DNA of 64,000 bases, from positions 332,001 through 396,000 of the forward strand of contig CAWZYM010000384.1 of the NCBI GenBank assembly GCA_963966185.1, read 5' to 3'. Origin of the DNA: Rhabditoides inermis (lineage: Eukaryota > Nematoda > Chromadorea > Rhabditida > Rhabditidae). The notes below the pieces were generated by a model. The model was given only the letters and a program-made list of their open reading frames with translations. It was not told the origin of the DNA and did not search any database. The stretch's first letter is position 1, and each line of letters opens with the position of its first letter. A program made the position numbers and the translations under genes. Positions 63,967 through 64,000 of the stretch are shown here, one piece after another.

Positions 63967-64000
63967 ATCTGCTTTTGAATGTTTGTGAGAATGTGTTGAA

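Overview
The window looks like a rhabditid nematode chromosome, most likely not Caenorhabditis elegans itself; a diplogastrid such as Pristionchus would fit. The reasons are many short exons (mostly 50-200 nt) with worm-type TTTCAG acceptors, splice acceptors a few bases before start codons (as expected for spliced leaders), recognisable worm genes (osm-6/IFT52, a G-protein gamma subunit) and a worm-type casein-kinase-1/TTBK-like gene. The species call is inference. All gene models were built by hand from splice sites and reading frame. Every complete model has a coding length divisible by three and no internal stop.

Layout. At 1-2862 are two tandem minus-strand genes for secreted, low-complexity repeat proteins; the first runs off the left edge. 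They are divergent from osm-6 (3461-9945, 19 exons), whose fourth intron holds a complete antisense gene (4715-6770) for a CK1/TTBK-like pseudokinase. A gene-poor stretch follows, then a G-gamma gene (13659-14882). From 16010 to 31938 one 54-exon gene encodes a tandem M1 aminopeptidase of about 1848 residues with two catalytically complete modules. Its 3-kb intron 42 is packed with palindromic and TTAA-flanked elements. Two small secreted orphans follow (32822-34404, 37458-38731), then a tRNA-Arg(CCT) (38961-39033, minus) and a two-helix membrane protein (40185-41565). A 17-kb ACBD3-like gene (acyl-CoA-binding plus GOLD domains, 42227-59208) hosts an antisense F-box/LRR gene (51597-54653) in intron 7. 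The right end has an unknown minus-strand gene (60347-61716) and an unknown plus-strand gene (63166-63886).

The genes do not form one pathway. The common theme is structural. Introns host antisense genes, GA/CT microsatellites lie mostly just downstream of 5' splice sites, and several unrelated inverted-repeat elements each carry a tRNA-like unit with A-box and B-box resemblance. In two of these elements the tRNA-like unit is present as an inverted pair, in one it forms the tip of the palindrome, and in one (two 363-bp copies) it sits between TTAA-flanked terminal repeats. That recurrent tRNA-carrying foldback architecture is the best candidate for an undescribed system here.
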